NCBI GenBank assembly: GCA_027031185.1
Contig: JALVEF010000243.1
Location: 1 to 11,371, forward strand
Direction: 5' to 3'
DNA from: Saprospiraceae bacterium
Lineage (GTDB): Bacteria > Bacteroidota > Bacteroidia > Chitinophagales > Saprospiraceae
DNA length: 11,371 bases
The position numbers were made by a program, and so were the translations under genes. Below are positions 6,499 to 11,371 of this stretch, piece after piece. The stretch's first letter is position 1; each line of letters starts with the position of its first letter. Below the pieces are notes generated by a model. It was given only the letters and a program-made list of their open reading frames with translations. It did no database searches and was not told the origin of the DNA.

Positions 6499-7742
6499 GA
6501 AGTTACTTTTCGAATGACCAGACAGGCATTATGTCCCCCAAAGCCAAACGTATTATTTATGGCCACCTTGACTTGGCGGTCTTGGGCCTTGTTGAAGGTT
6601 AGATTTAATTTGGGGTCAATTTCGGGGTCGTCCGTAAAGTGGTTGATGGTAGGTGGGACAAACTGTTCATGAATGGCCAAAACACAAGCAAGTGCTTCCA
6701 GTGCGCCCGCCGCGCCGAGCAGATGCCCGGTCATTGATTTGGTCGAGCTGATATTTAGCTGGTAGGCATGCGTGCCAAACAATTCTTTGATAGCCTTAAG
6801 TTCGGCAATGTCTCCCAGAGGGGTAGATGTGCCGTGGACATTGATATAGTCCACATCTTCCACGGTGATGCCGGCATCGCGGATAGCCAACTCCATCACC
6901 TTGCGGGCCCCCAGGCCTTCGGGGTGGGGAGCGGTGATGTGGTAGGCATCACAGGTGGCGGCGCTGCCGGCGATTTCTGCATAGATAGTGGCACTACGAG
7001 CACGGGCGTGCTCGTAGTCTTCGAGTACCAGTGCGGCAGCGCCCTCGCCGAGCACAAAGCCATCGCGGTCGGCATCGAAGGGACGGGAGGCGGTTTGTGG
7101 TGCGTCATTGCGCTCCGACAGGGCTTTCATGGCATTGAAGCCGCCCACACCGGTAGCGGTGATGGTGGCTTCTGACCCGCCGGTGATCATTACAGATGCC
7201 TTGCCTGCACGGATCAGGTCGGCACTGGCCGAAATGGCATGTGCCGAACTGGCACACGCGGACACCGTCGCGTAGTTGGGGCCGCGGAAGCCGTACTTGA
7301 TGGCGATCAGGCCCGCGGCTATGTCGGGTATCATTTTCGGGATCAGAAAAGGATTGTACCGGGGCGTGCCGTCTCCCAGGGCAAAGTTGGTAATCTCTTT
7401 TTCCAGTGTACCCAAACCACCGATGCCGGCACCCCAGACGACGCCGGCACGGTCCGGGTCCAGTTGTTCCGGATCCAAGCCCGCCCGTGTCATAGCCTCT
7501 GCGGTGGCCACCATCGCAAACTGCGCGAAGCGATCCATGCGCCGGGCTTCCTTGCGTGGCAGATGGGCAAACGGATCGAAGTCTTTTACCTCACACGCGA
7601 AGCGTGTCCTAAAATTTGAAGCGTCAAACAGGCTAATGGGGCCGGCTCCGCTGACACCCGCCCGCAAGGCACGACCAAACGCTTCCACATCATTGCCGAT
7701 CGGAGTAATGGCGCCCATACCTGTAATGACTACTCTTCTCAT
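6495..7742 (-). CDS. fabF: 3-oxoacyl-ACP synthase II (FabF)
   Basis: This 415-residue condensing enzyme of type II fatty-acid synthesis elongates acyl-ACP with malonyl-ACP in the cytoplasm. The full Cys-His-His active site is present: C163 in TVSACASSAHA, H303 in NVHGTSTPLGD and H340 in STKSMTGHLLGAAG. The numbering matches E. coli FabF exactly. The glycine-rich NNTFGFGGHNACLV at the C-terminus includes the gating phenylalanine region. The histidine triad separates it from FabH-type (Cys-His-Asn) enzymes, and placement next to acpP favours FabF over FabB. The ATG at 7742 has an AGGAG 6-7 nt upstream, the clearest ribosome-binding site in this window. acpP lies upstream but a terminator stands between them, so some fabF transcription may start from its own promoter. 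Confidence 0.97.
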   Translation of the reverse strand: MRRVVITGMGAITPIGNDVEAFGRALRAGVSGAGPISLFDASNFRTRFACEVKDFDPFAHLPRKEARRMDRFAQFAMVATAEAMTRAGLDPEQLDPDRAGVVWGAGIGGLGTLEKEITNFALGDGTPRYNPFLIPKMIPDIAAGLIAIKYGFRGPNYATVSACASSAHAISASADLIRAGKASVMITGGSEATITATGVGGFNAMKALSERNDAPQTASRPFDADRDGFVLGEGAAALVLEDYEHARARSATIYAEIAGSAATCDAYHITAPHPEGLGARKVMELAIRDAGITVEDVDYINVHGTSTPLGDIAELKAIKELFGTHAYQLNISSTKSMTGHLLGAAGALEALACVLAIHEQFVPPTINHFTDDPEIDPKLNLTFNKAQDRQVKVAINNTFGFGGHNACLVIRKVTS

Positions 7743-7762
7743 TATTCACTCCTAATCATATC

Positions 7763-7794
7763 GGACACCGGTTTGTATCCGCGTATCCGGTGCC
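7763..7794 (-). promoter_or_regulatory. Imperfect inverted repeat in the fabF leader
   Basis: On the plus strand GGACACCGG (7763-7771) faces CCGGTGCC (7787-7794); the arms pair with one bulged base and enclose a loop holding the direct repeat GTATCC-GC-GTATCC (7776-7789). It lies 20-50 bp upstream of the fabF ATG and could be an operator or an mRNA structure. No known lipid-regulator site was recognised. Confidence 0.25.
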
Positions 7795-7801
7795 AAAGGT
7801 A
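7794..7801 (-). promoter_or_regulatory. Candidate -7 box for fabF
   Basis: The minus strand reads TACCTTTG, an exact TAnnTTTG match, 51 bp upstream of the fabF ATG and downstream of the acpP terminator. A -33 TTG at the normal distance is not present, so this is a modest call. Confidence 0.3.
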
Positions 7802-7847
7802 CAAATTTTGTCCTTGTTTTGACCTTGTACAGAACCCTGCATCGCAC

Positions 7848-7876
7848 AAAAAAAAAATGCGGGACACATCCCGCAT
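7848..7876 (-). terminator. Intrinsic terminator after acpP
   Basis: On the minus strand an 8-bp perfect stem, ATGCGGGA (pairing 7869-7876 with 7857-7864) with a 4-nt loop, is followed by a run of ten T (7848-7857). It starts 20 bp after the acpP stop codon. This is a textbook Rho-independent terminator directed at acpP transcripts. Read-through to fabF would be partial. Confidence 0.88.
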
Positions 7877-7895
7877 AGGTGACCATGCAGGCCTA

Positions 7896-8132
7896 TTATC
7901 GCTTGTGCTGTTCAATATATTCAATCGCTTGACCCACTGTCTCTATCTGTTCCGCATCCTCGTCCGGAATCTTGATCCCAAACTCCTGTTCAAAGGCCAT
8001 AATGAGCTCGACCATATCCAAGGAGTCACAACCCAAGTCATTGATAATACTGGCTTCGGGCGTTACGTCTGCCTCATCCACTCCCAGTTGGTCCACGATA
8101 ATGGCTCGTACCTTCTCAACTACGTCTGACAT
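7896..8132 (-). CDS. acpP: Acyl carrier protein
   Basis: This 78-residue acidic protein carries growing acyl chains on a 4'-phosphopantetheine arm in fatty-acid synthesis. The attachment site is S37 in the canonical DLGCDSLDMVELIMAFEQEFGIKIPDEDAEQI block (from residue 32). The first helix, SDVVEKVRAIIVDQLGVDE, is also standard. I chose the ATG at 8132 (MSDVVEKV...), which gives the family's usual length. The frame stays open to an ATG at 8180, but those 16 extra residues (MILLTLRPILSQKQVQ) are not ACP-like and would cover the likely promoter. It is divergent from pyk, upstream of fabF and followed by a strong terminator, which suits a protein needed in large excess over the enzymes that use it. 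Confidence 0.97.
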   Translation of the reverse strand: MSDVVEKVRAIIVDQLGVDEADVTPEASIINDLGCDSLDMVELIMAFEQEFGIKIPDEDAEQIETVGQAIEYIEQHKR

Positions 8133-8162
8133 TTGTACTTGTTTTTGTGACAAAATGGGCCG

Positions 8163-8194
8163 CAAAGTAAGGAGAATCACCGCTTATCTCCAAA
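8163..8194 (-). promoter_or_regulatory. Candidate acpP promoter
   Basis: On the minus strand TTTG (8191-8194) is followed about 20 bp later by TTACTTTG (8163-8170), one mismatch from TAnnTTTG. Spacing fits the Bacteroidota pattern. The start of transcription would fall near 8155, giving a leader of roughly 20 nt before the ATG at 8132. Confidence 0.45.
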
Positions 8195-8393
8195 TTTTTT
8201 GGGGCCTTTTAGGCGCATATCTGTCTAACCAGCTGACAATCAATGCGTCCGGCGGTGCGACCGCTACACGAACTACCACAACACACAAACTACGATCATT
8301 GTTTTCGGGCCCCGGTTCAATGCAGCTTTTTTTGCCCCCATACAATCTGATTTTTCCCCGAAAAACAGGCGTTTCATCCTCGTTTTTTCCCGA

Positions 8394-8426
8394 TTGATAT
8401 GCGCCATTTACCTACCTTTACATTTG
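8394..8426 (+). promoter_or_regulatory. Candidate pyk promoter
   Basis: TTG (8394-8396) and TACATTTG (8419-8426, an exact TAnnTTTG) are 22 bp apart, within the known Bacteroidota range. Transcription would start near 8433, leaving a leader of about 70 nt. This position also argues against translation from the TTG at 8431, which would lie at or before the start of the transcript. Confidence 0.55.
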
Positions 8427-8502
8427 GCTTTTGCCCCGTGTCCCCTCCGATTTTGCGGGTGCGGAGCTCACTTTCCTAACCTCCAAACGACACACCATTA
8501 CA

Positions 8503-9939
8503 ATGAGACAGACCTATCGCCTTCAAAAGGCTAAAATCGTGGCTACCGTCGGCCCGGCTTCCGCCAACAAAAAAACGCTCGAAGCTCTTGTCAGGGCCGG
8601 TGTGGACGTGTTCCGTCTTAACTTTTCGCATGGTAGCCATGAGGATAAGCTCAAAATCATTGAGCTGGTCACACAAATCAATGTCGAAAATGATTTACAC
8701 ATCGGTCTTTTGGCAGACTTGCAGGGGCCAAAATTGCGAATCGGTGACCTCGAAAACGATGGCCTGGATTTGCGTCGCGGCATGATGCTGACCTTTACCA
8801 ACACGCCCTGCGTCGGCAATGCCGACTGCATCTATATGAGCTATGACCGCTTTGCTATGGACGTATCCGTGGATGACCGCGTCCTGGTGGATGATGGGCG
8901 TGTAGTGCTCAAAGTCAGGGAGACCAACGGCATTGACACCGTCAAGCTGGAAGTCATCCACGGCAAAAGGCTTACTTCTCACAAAGGCGTCAATCTGCCC
9001 GACACCGAAGTCACCTTGCCCGCACTGACCGAAAAAGACCTCAAAGACCTGGACTTTATTCTCGATCAACCCTTCAATTGGATTGCCCTCTCCTTCGTCC
9101 GCCGGCCCGAGGACATGATGGAATTGCGCCATATCGTCGAATCCCGCGGCCACAAGGCCAAGTTGATGGCCAAAATCGAAAAATCACAGGCTGTCCGCCG
9201 CATCAAGAAGATCATCAAGGCATCCAACGGCATCATGATCGCACGGGGCGACCTCGGCGTCGAAATGCCCATCGAAAAACTGCCCGGTATTCAAAAGAAA
9301 CTAATCAAACACTGCATCCAATGGGCCCGGCCCGTCGTGGTGGCTACTCAGATGATGGAGTCCATGATCGAAAATCCCATGCCCACCCGGGCGGAAATTA
9401 CTGACGTGGCCAATGCCGTCATTGACGGGGCGGACGCGCTGATGCTCAGCGGTGAAACAGCCGTGGGAAAGTTCCCTGTCGAAGTCGTCAAGTATATGGG
9501 TAAAATCATCCACGAAACGGAAAAATCAATCGGTTACAAAGGATTCCGCCCCAAGCCCATCAAGAAGTCTTCGCTTTTCTTTTCGGATGTCGTTTGCTTC
9601 AACGCGGCGCTTACGGCAAACGAAATCGGCGCTTTGGGTGTAGCTGGCCTGACCGTCTCTGGATATACGGCTTTTAAGGTGTCCAGCTACCGCCCCAATG
9701 GCAATATTTTCATCTTCTCCTCCGATCAGTTGCTCCTGGGCGCACTCAACATCTGCTGGGGCGTCTCTTGCTACTATTACGATGAGTTTAAGTCCACCGA
9801 CGAGACCATTGAAGACATTTCGAACATACTCAAAAAGGCCAAAATCGTCAAGAAAGGCGACGTCATCGTCAATACCGGATCCATGCCGGTCTCCAAGCGG
9901 CTAAAAACCAATATGCTCAAAGTGACCATCATCGAATAG
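8503..9939 (+). CDS. pyk: Pyruvate kinase
   Basis: Pyruvate kinase (478 residues) makes pyruvate and ATP from phosphoenolpyruvate and ADP, the last step of glycolysis. The N-terminal motif KAKIVATVGPAS and the FRLNFSHG block (37-44, with R38, N40 and S42) are present. The catalytic lysine is K224 in LMAKIEKSQA, E226 and D250 (ARGDLGVEMP) bind the metal, and VVVATQMMESM (278-288) with T282 and the MLSGETAVGKFP block complete the active site. The B domain lies at about 72-168 and the allosteric C domain at about 355-478. The ATG at 8503 was chosen because homologues begin near this point and the upstream in-frame TTG (8431) sits on the predicted transcription start. In many Bacteroidota pyk lies near rnc on the same side; here it is divergent from acpP. 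Confidence 0.96.
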   Translation: MRQTYRLQKAKIVATVGPASANKKTLEALVRAGVDVFRLNFSHGSHEDKLKIIELVTQINVENDLHIGLLADLQGPKLRIGDLENDGLDLRRGMMLTFTNTPCVGNADCIYMSYDRFAMDVSVDDRVLVDDGRVVLKVRETNGIDTVKLEVIHGKRLTSHKGVNLPDTEVTLPALTEKDLKDLDFILDQPFNWIALSFVRRPEDMMELRHIVESRGHKAKLMAKIEKSQAVRRIKKIIKASNGIMIARGDLGVEMPIEKLPGIQKKLIKHCIQWARPVVVATQMMESMIENPMPTRAEITDVANAVIDGADALMLSGETAVGKFPVEVVKYMGKIIHETEKSIGYKGFRPKPIKKSSLFFSDVVCFNAALTANEIGALGVAGLTVSGYTAFKVSSYRPNGNIFIFSSDQLLLGALNICWGVSCYYYDEFKSTDETIEDISNILKKAKIVKKGDVIVNTGSMPVSKRLKTNMLKVTIIE

Positions 9940-9957
9940 GCCCGTCGCGTCAAAAAA

Positions 9958-9985
9958 CGAAGGGACAGCGCTAGCTGTCCCTTCG
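9958..9985 (-). terminator. Intrinsic terminator of tRNA-Phe (possibly also pyk)
   Basis: CGAAGGGACAGC (9958-9969) and GCTGTCCCTTCG (9974-9985) make a perfect 12-bp stem with a 4-nt loop. On the minus strand it is followed by six T (9952-9957), so it is oriented to stop the tRNA transcript, whose last base is only 2 nt away. On the plus strand no T-run follows, so for pyk it would act only as a 3' stability hairpin or weak terminator. Confidence 0.85.
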
Positions 9986-9987
9986 GG

Positions 9988-10060
9988 TGGTACCTCCCAG
10001 GGTCGAACTGGGGACACCAGGATTTTCAGTCCTGTGCTCTACCAACTGAGCTAAGGTACC
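9988..10060 (-). tRNA. tRNA-Phe (anticodon GAA)
   Basis: A complete 73-nt cloverleaf reads on the minus strand: acceptor GGTACCT/AGGTACC with discriminator A, D arm GCTC-AGTTGGTA-GAGC, anticodon arm CAGGA-CTGAAAA-TCCTG with anticodon GAA, a 5-nt variable loop, and T arm CCCAG-TTCGACC-CTGGG. All stems pair fully. The 3' CCA is not encoded (the next bases are CCC), so it must be added by the CCA-adding enzyme, which is usual in Bacteroidota. It is a single tRNA with its own promoter and terminator, between pyk and the M90-like gene. No sign of an integrated element using it as an attachment site was seen. Confidence 0.97.
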
Positions 10061-10073
10061 GGTTTCGAGTGCG

Positions 10074-10100
10074 CAAAGTTATGTGCTTTTTTCAAAACAA
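10074..10100 (-). promoter_or_regulatory. Candidate tRNA-Phe promoter
   Basis: On the minus strand TTG (10098-10100) and TAACTTTG (10074-10081, exact TAnnTTTG) are 16 bp apart, slightly under the usual range. The box ends 13 bp before the tRNA 5' end, so the 5' leader would be only a few bases. Confidence 0.5.
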
Positions 10101-10128
10101 TAAAGTTATTCCCTCAACAAAATTTCCT

Positions 10129-10186
10129 GTAACTGTTTGGGTGCTCCTGTTTTTAGCACAAAAACAGCGGGTACCTAAACAGGTAC
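10129..10186 (+). repeat. Dispersed repeat, copy 4 (full unit, nested inverted arms)
   Basis: The outer arms are GTAACTGTTTGGGTGC (10129-10144) and GGTACCTAAACAGGTAC (10170-10186), imperfect inverse complements. Nested inside is a perfect 8-bp inverted pair, CTGTTTTT (10147-10154) and AAAAACAG (10160-10167), with a 5-nt loop. The 58-bp unit can fold as one long hairpin. It lies 40 bp before the next gene's ATG. The left half matches copy 1 in reverse complement, the right half matches copy 2, and the inner right segment matches copy 3. Confidence 0.8.
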
Positions 10187-10199
10187 AATTTCCTTTCCT

Positions 10200-10207
10200 T
10201 ACTTTTG
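10200..10207 (+). promoter_or_regulatory. Candidate -7 box for the M90-like gene
   Basis: TACTTTTG is an exact TAnnTTTG match 19 bp before the ATG at 10227. No TTG lies at the -33 position; the corresponding stretch is the right arm of the dispersed repeat. Modest support only. Confidence 0.35.
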
Positions 10208-10226
10208 TCCCAAATGATGCTGTCGC

Positions 10227-11036
10227 ATGGTTTCCAAAATCATAGCCTTGGTATTGGGTTTCATCTTGGTTATTCTCCTGTTTCTGGCGTACAAAGTGGA
10301 TGCGGCTATTGCCCCGTGGGCAGCCCCTTTCTTTGTCGGATTGGTGCTCTTGTATATGTTTTCACCGCAGGTAGAGTGGTGGTGGGCGCGTCGCTATCCG
10401 CCCAAACCCAAGCCGGCGGAGATCAAATTTCTGAATAAGTACTTCACCTTCTTCCAAAATCTAAACGGCCCGGAAAAGGACAAATTCTTGCTCCGCCTGA
10501 CCTATTTCAATATGGCCCACGAATATACTGCCAAAGTGGGCGACAGGGTACCGTCGCCACTCAAAACGATAATTGGAGCCGAGGCGGTGCGTATGACTTT
10601 TGGGATGGACGATGATACCTATCTAATGACCAGCCATGAGCGCATCGTGATCTATCCGCATCCGTTTCCCACGCCGCGCCACAAGCGGTTGCATCATGCG
10701 GAAGTCCACCACGAGGACGGCGTTTTGATATTTGCTTCCGAGCCCATTGTACGGCAGTTTTACGGGGAGACCATTTTCAACATTGCCTTATACTCCTGGA
10801 TTTCGGCCTTCCGCCATGCGCGACCGGACATTGTCTTTCCCCGTTTTGCAGCGGATGACTGGCCGCTGCTGGCCCAAAAGTTTTTTACGCCCAAGGCATG
10901 GGTAGAGGCCAGCATCGGGCTGCCCGATCCGGATCCGGACATCGTAGCAGCCACGGTTTATTTGCAGCAGCCGGACCTTTTCCGCCAGGTCTTTCCCGGC
11001 AGGGCTGCTCAGTTAAAGGAGATATTCAAGCAGTGA
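10227..11036 (+). CDS. Membrane-anchored MtfA/M90-like protein without HExxH (probable pseudopeptidase)
   Basis: This 269-residue protein has two N-terminal membrane segments (about 4-22 and 29-47), followed by a soluble domain resembling the zinc-dependent MtfA (M90) peptidases. The resembling parts are the helix around NKYFTFFQNLNGPEKDKFLLRL (70-91), VPSPLKTIIGAEAVRMTFG (108-126) with ERIVIYPHPF (138-147), then VLIFASEPI, and at the end AATVYLQQPDLFRQVFP (241-257), which looks like the family's C-terminal E-x-FFE-x-P-x-F-x-x-x-x-P segment. Where the family has N-V-x-L-H-E-F-A-H-A-L, this protein reads NIALYSWISAF (185-195), so both zinc-binding histidines and the catalytic glutamate are absent. 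It is therefore probably not an active peptidase of this class. MtfA in E. coli binds the repressor Mlc; a binding role is possible here but not shown. The gene is intact, with no frameshift. Confidence 0.7.
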   Translation: MVSKIIALVLGFILVILLFLAYKVDAAIAPWAAPFFVGLVLLYMFSPQVEWWWARRYPPKPKPAEIKFLNKYFTFFQNLNGPEKDKFLLRLTYFNMAHEYTAKVGDRVPSPLKTIIGAEAVRMTFGMDDDTYLMTSHERIVIYPHPFPTPRHKRLHHAEVHHEDGVLIFASEPIVRQFYGETIFNIALYSWISAFRHARPDIVFPRFAADDWPLLAQKFFTPKAWVEASIGLPDPDPDIVAATVYLQQPDLFRQVFPGRAAQLKEIFKQ

Positions 11037-11091
11037 GTCGGGGCAAAGCGCATCGGTTGGGCCGGCCTGCGTGCGTGCCCGTGTGCCGTTT
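11037..11091. other. Short GC-rich gap between convergent genes
   Basis: The 55-bp gap between the M90-like gene and the deacetylase gene is GC-rich. GGGCA...CGCA (11041-11052) can pair imperfectly with TGCG...TGCCC (11068-11080) around an internal GGCCGGCC palindrome. There is no T-run, so this is at best a weak shared transcription end. Confidence 0.3.
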
Positions 11092-11371
11092 TCAAAAGGG
11101 TAGTGCTTCGAAGCGGTAGCCGCGCGCCTGCAGCTTTTCAAGGGCGGCCGGTAAGGCATCCGCCACACAGTTGATGGTCTTCAAGCTGTCGTGCAAGACC
11201 ACGATAGAGCCCGGGCGGACATGATTGACGATGCGGTCGTGACAATTTTGCCAGGTGACGCGCCGGTCAAAGTCCCCGCACATAATGTCCCACATGATGA
11301 TCTTATATCCCCGCTTTTGGAGTAGCTGGGCCGTTTGGCGGCCGATGCGGCCATAGGGCGGGCGAAACATT
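11092..11371 (-). CDS. Polysaccharide deacetylase (NodB homology domain), 5' part missing
   Basis: The visible 92 residues are the C-terminal end of a carbohydrate-esterase-4 (NodB) domain; the gene runs off the right edge, so the metal-binding D-D and HxxxH motifs are not seen. Motif 3 is FRPPYGRIG (2-10 of the visible part), the motif 4 region is IIMWDIMCGDFD (24-35), and motif 5 is PGSIVVLHDS (53-62) with the conserved LHD. The protein ends YRFEALPF, typical for the family. Enzymes of this type remove N- or O-acetyl groups from peptidoglycan, chitin-like oligomers or exopolysaccharide; which substrate cannot be told. The methionine at 11370 directly before FRPPYG is internal, not a true start. 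It converges with the M90-like gene. Confidence 0.9.
   Translation of the reverse strand, partial: MFRPPYGRIGRQTAQLLQKRGYKIIMWDIMCGDFDRRVTWQNCHDRIVNHVRPGSIVVLHDSLKTINCVADALPAALEKLQARGYRFEALPF

Larger units (their letters stand above)
8133..8502. other. Divergent acpP-pyk intergenic region
   Basis: This 370-bp gap has no credible gene. It holds the outward promoters for acpP (near 8163-8194) and pyk (8394-8426). The middle, about 8200-8390, has no recognisable repeat, hairpin or RNA family; an AAAAACAGG at 8361-8369 resembles part of the dispersed repeat but is too short to call. The pyk frame stays open back to a TTG at 8431, but the residues before 8503 are not pyruvate-kinase-like. Confidence 0.6.

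Noticed and set aside
6768..7175. A 135-residue open frame antisense to fabF
   Set aside because: It mirrors a strongly conserved gene of biased composition; no independent signs of coding.
8133..8180. Upstream ATG extending acpP by 16 residues
   Set aside because: The added residues do not look like any ACP N-terminus and cover the likely acpP promoter; the ATG at 8132 gives the normal length.
8431..8502. TTG start giving pyruvate kinase 24 extra residues
   Set aside because: The extra residues are unlike pyruvate kinase, and the TTG coincides with the predicted transcription start; the ATG at 8503 fits homologues.
8695..9153. A 152-residue open frame antisense to pyk
   Set aside because: It is the reverse of the well-conserved pyruvate kinase frame and has no start signal or motif.
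9988..10186. tRNA-Phe as an integration site of a mobile element
   Set aside because: No integrase, no direct repeat of the tRNA 3' end, and the neighbouring genes look chromosomal.

Overview
The window looks like chromosomal DNA of a member of the Bacteroidota. The evidence is an ECF sigma / FecR (with DUF4974-type C-terminus) / STN-domain TonB receptor cassette, the acpP-fabF-rnc gene order, weak or absent Shine-Dalgarno sequences, and several upstream boxes matching the Bacteroidota -7 consensus TAnnTTTG. I cannot name the genus; Saprospiria- or Chitinophagia-like lineages would fit. Both ends are cut: the left end carries no recognisable gene, and the right end cuts a deacetylase gene.

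Layout. 1-420: AT-rich non-coding DNA with a large hairpin and two copies of a dispersed motif. 421-4620 (+): a compact trans-envelope signalling unit of ECF sigma factor, FecR-type anti-sigma regulator and outer-membrane TonB-dependent receptor with an N-terminal signalling (STN) domain. The last two genes overlap by 35 nt. 8132-4647 (-): acpP, fabF, rnc and a 310-residue protein that resembles the C-terminal part of SWIM zinc-finger family proteins but lacks the zinc finger. A strong intrinsic terminator separates acpP from fabF. 8503-9939 (+): pyruvate kinase, divergent from acpP, with a good Bacteroidota promoter. 9988-10060 (-): tRNA-Phe(GAA) with its own promoter and terminator. 10227-11036 (+): a membrane-anchored protein resembling the MtfA/M90 peptidase family, without the HExxH metal site. 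11092-11371 (-): the C-terminal end of a NodB-type polysaccharide deacetylase.

How the parts relate. The first three genes are expected to work as one regulatory circuit: substrate binding at the receptor is passed through the STN domain to the periplasmic part of FecR, which then frees the sigma factor. The acpP-fabF-rnc block is fatty-acid synthesis plus RNA processing, a common bacterial association. pyk and the tRNA are housekeeping genes.

The least expected signals are: (i) an interspersed motif, GGTACCTAAACAGTTAC and relatives, present as single arms or as 57-58 bp inverted-arm units in four intergenic places, three of them just upstream of a start codon; (ii) the apparently dead MtfA-like protein; (iii) the SWIM-like protein whose reading frame opens inside one copy of the repeat. 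I saw no CRISPR array, insertion sequence with a transposase, or prophage gene. All family assignments were made by eye from the translations, without database searches.
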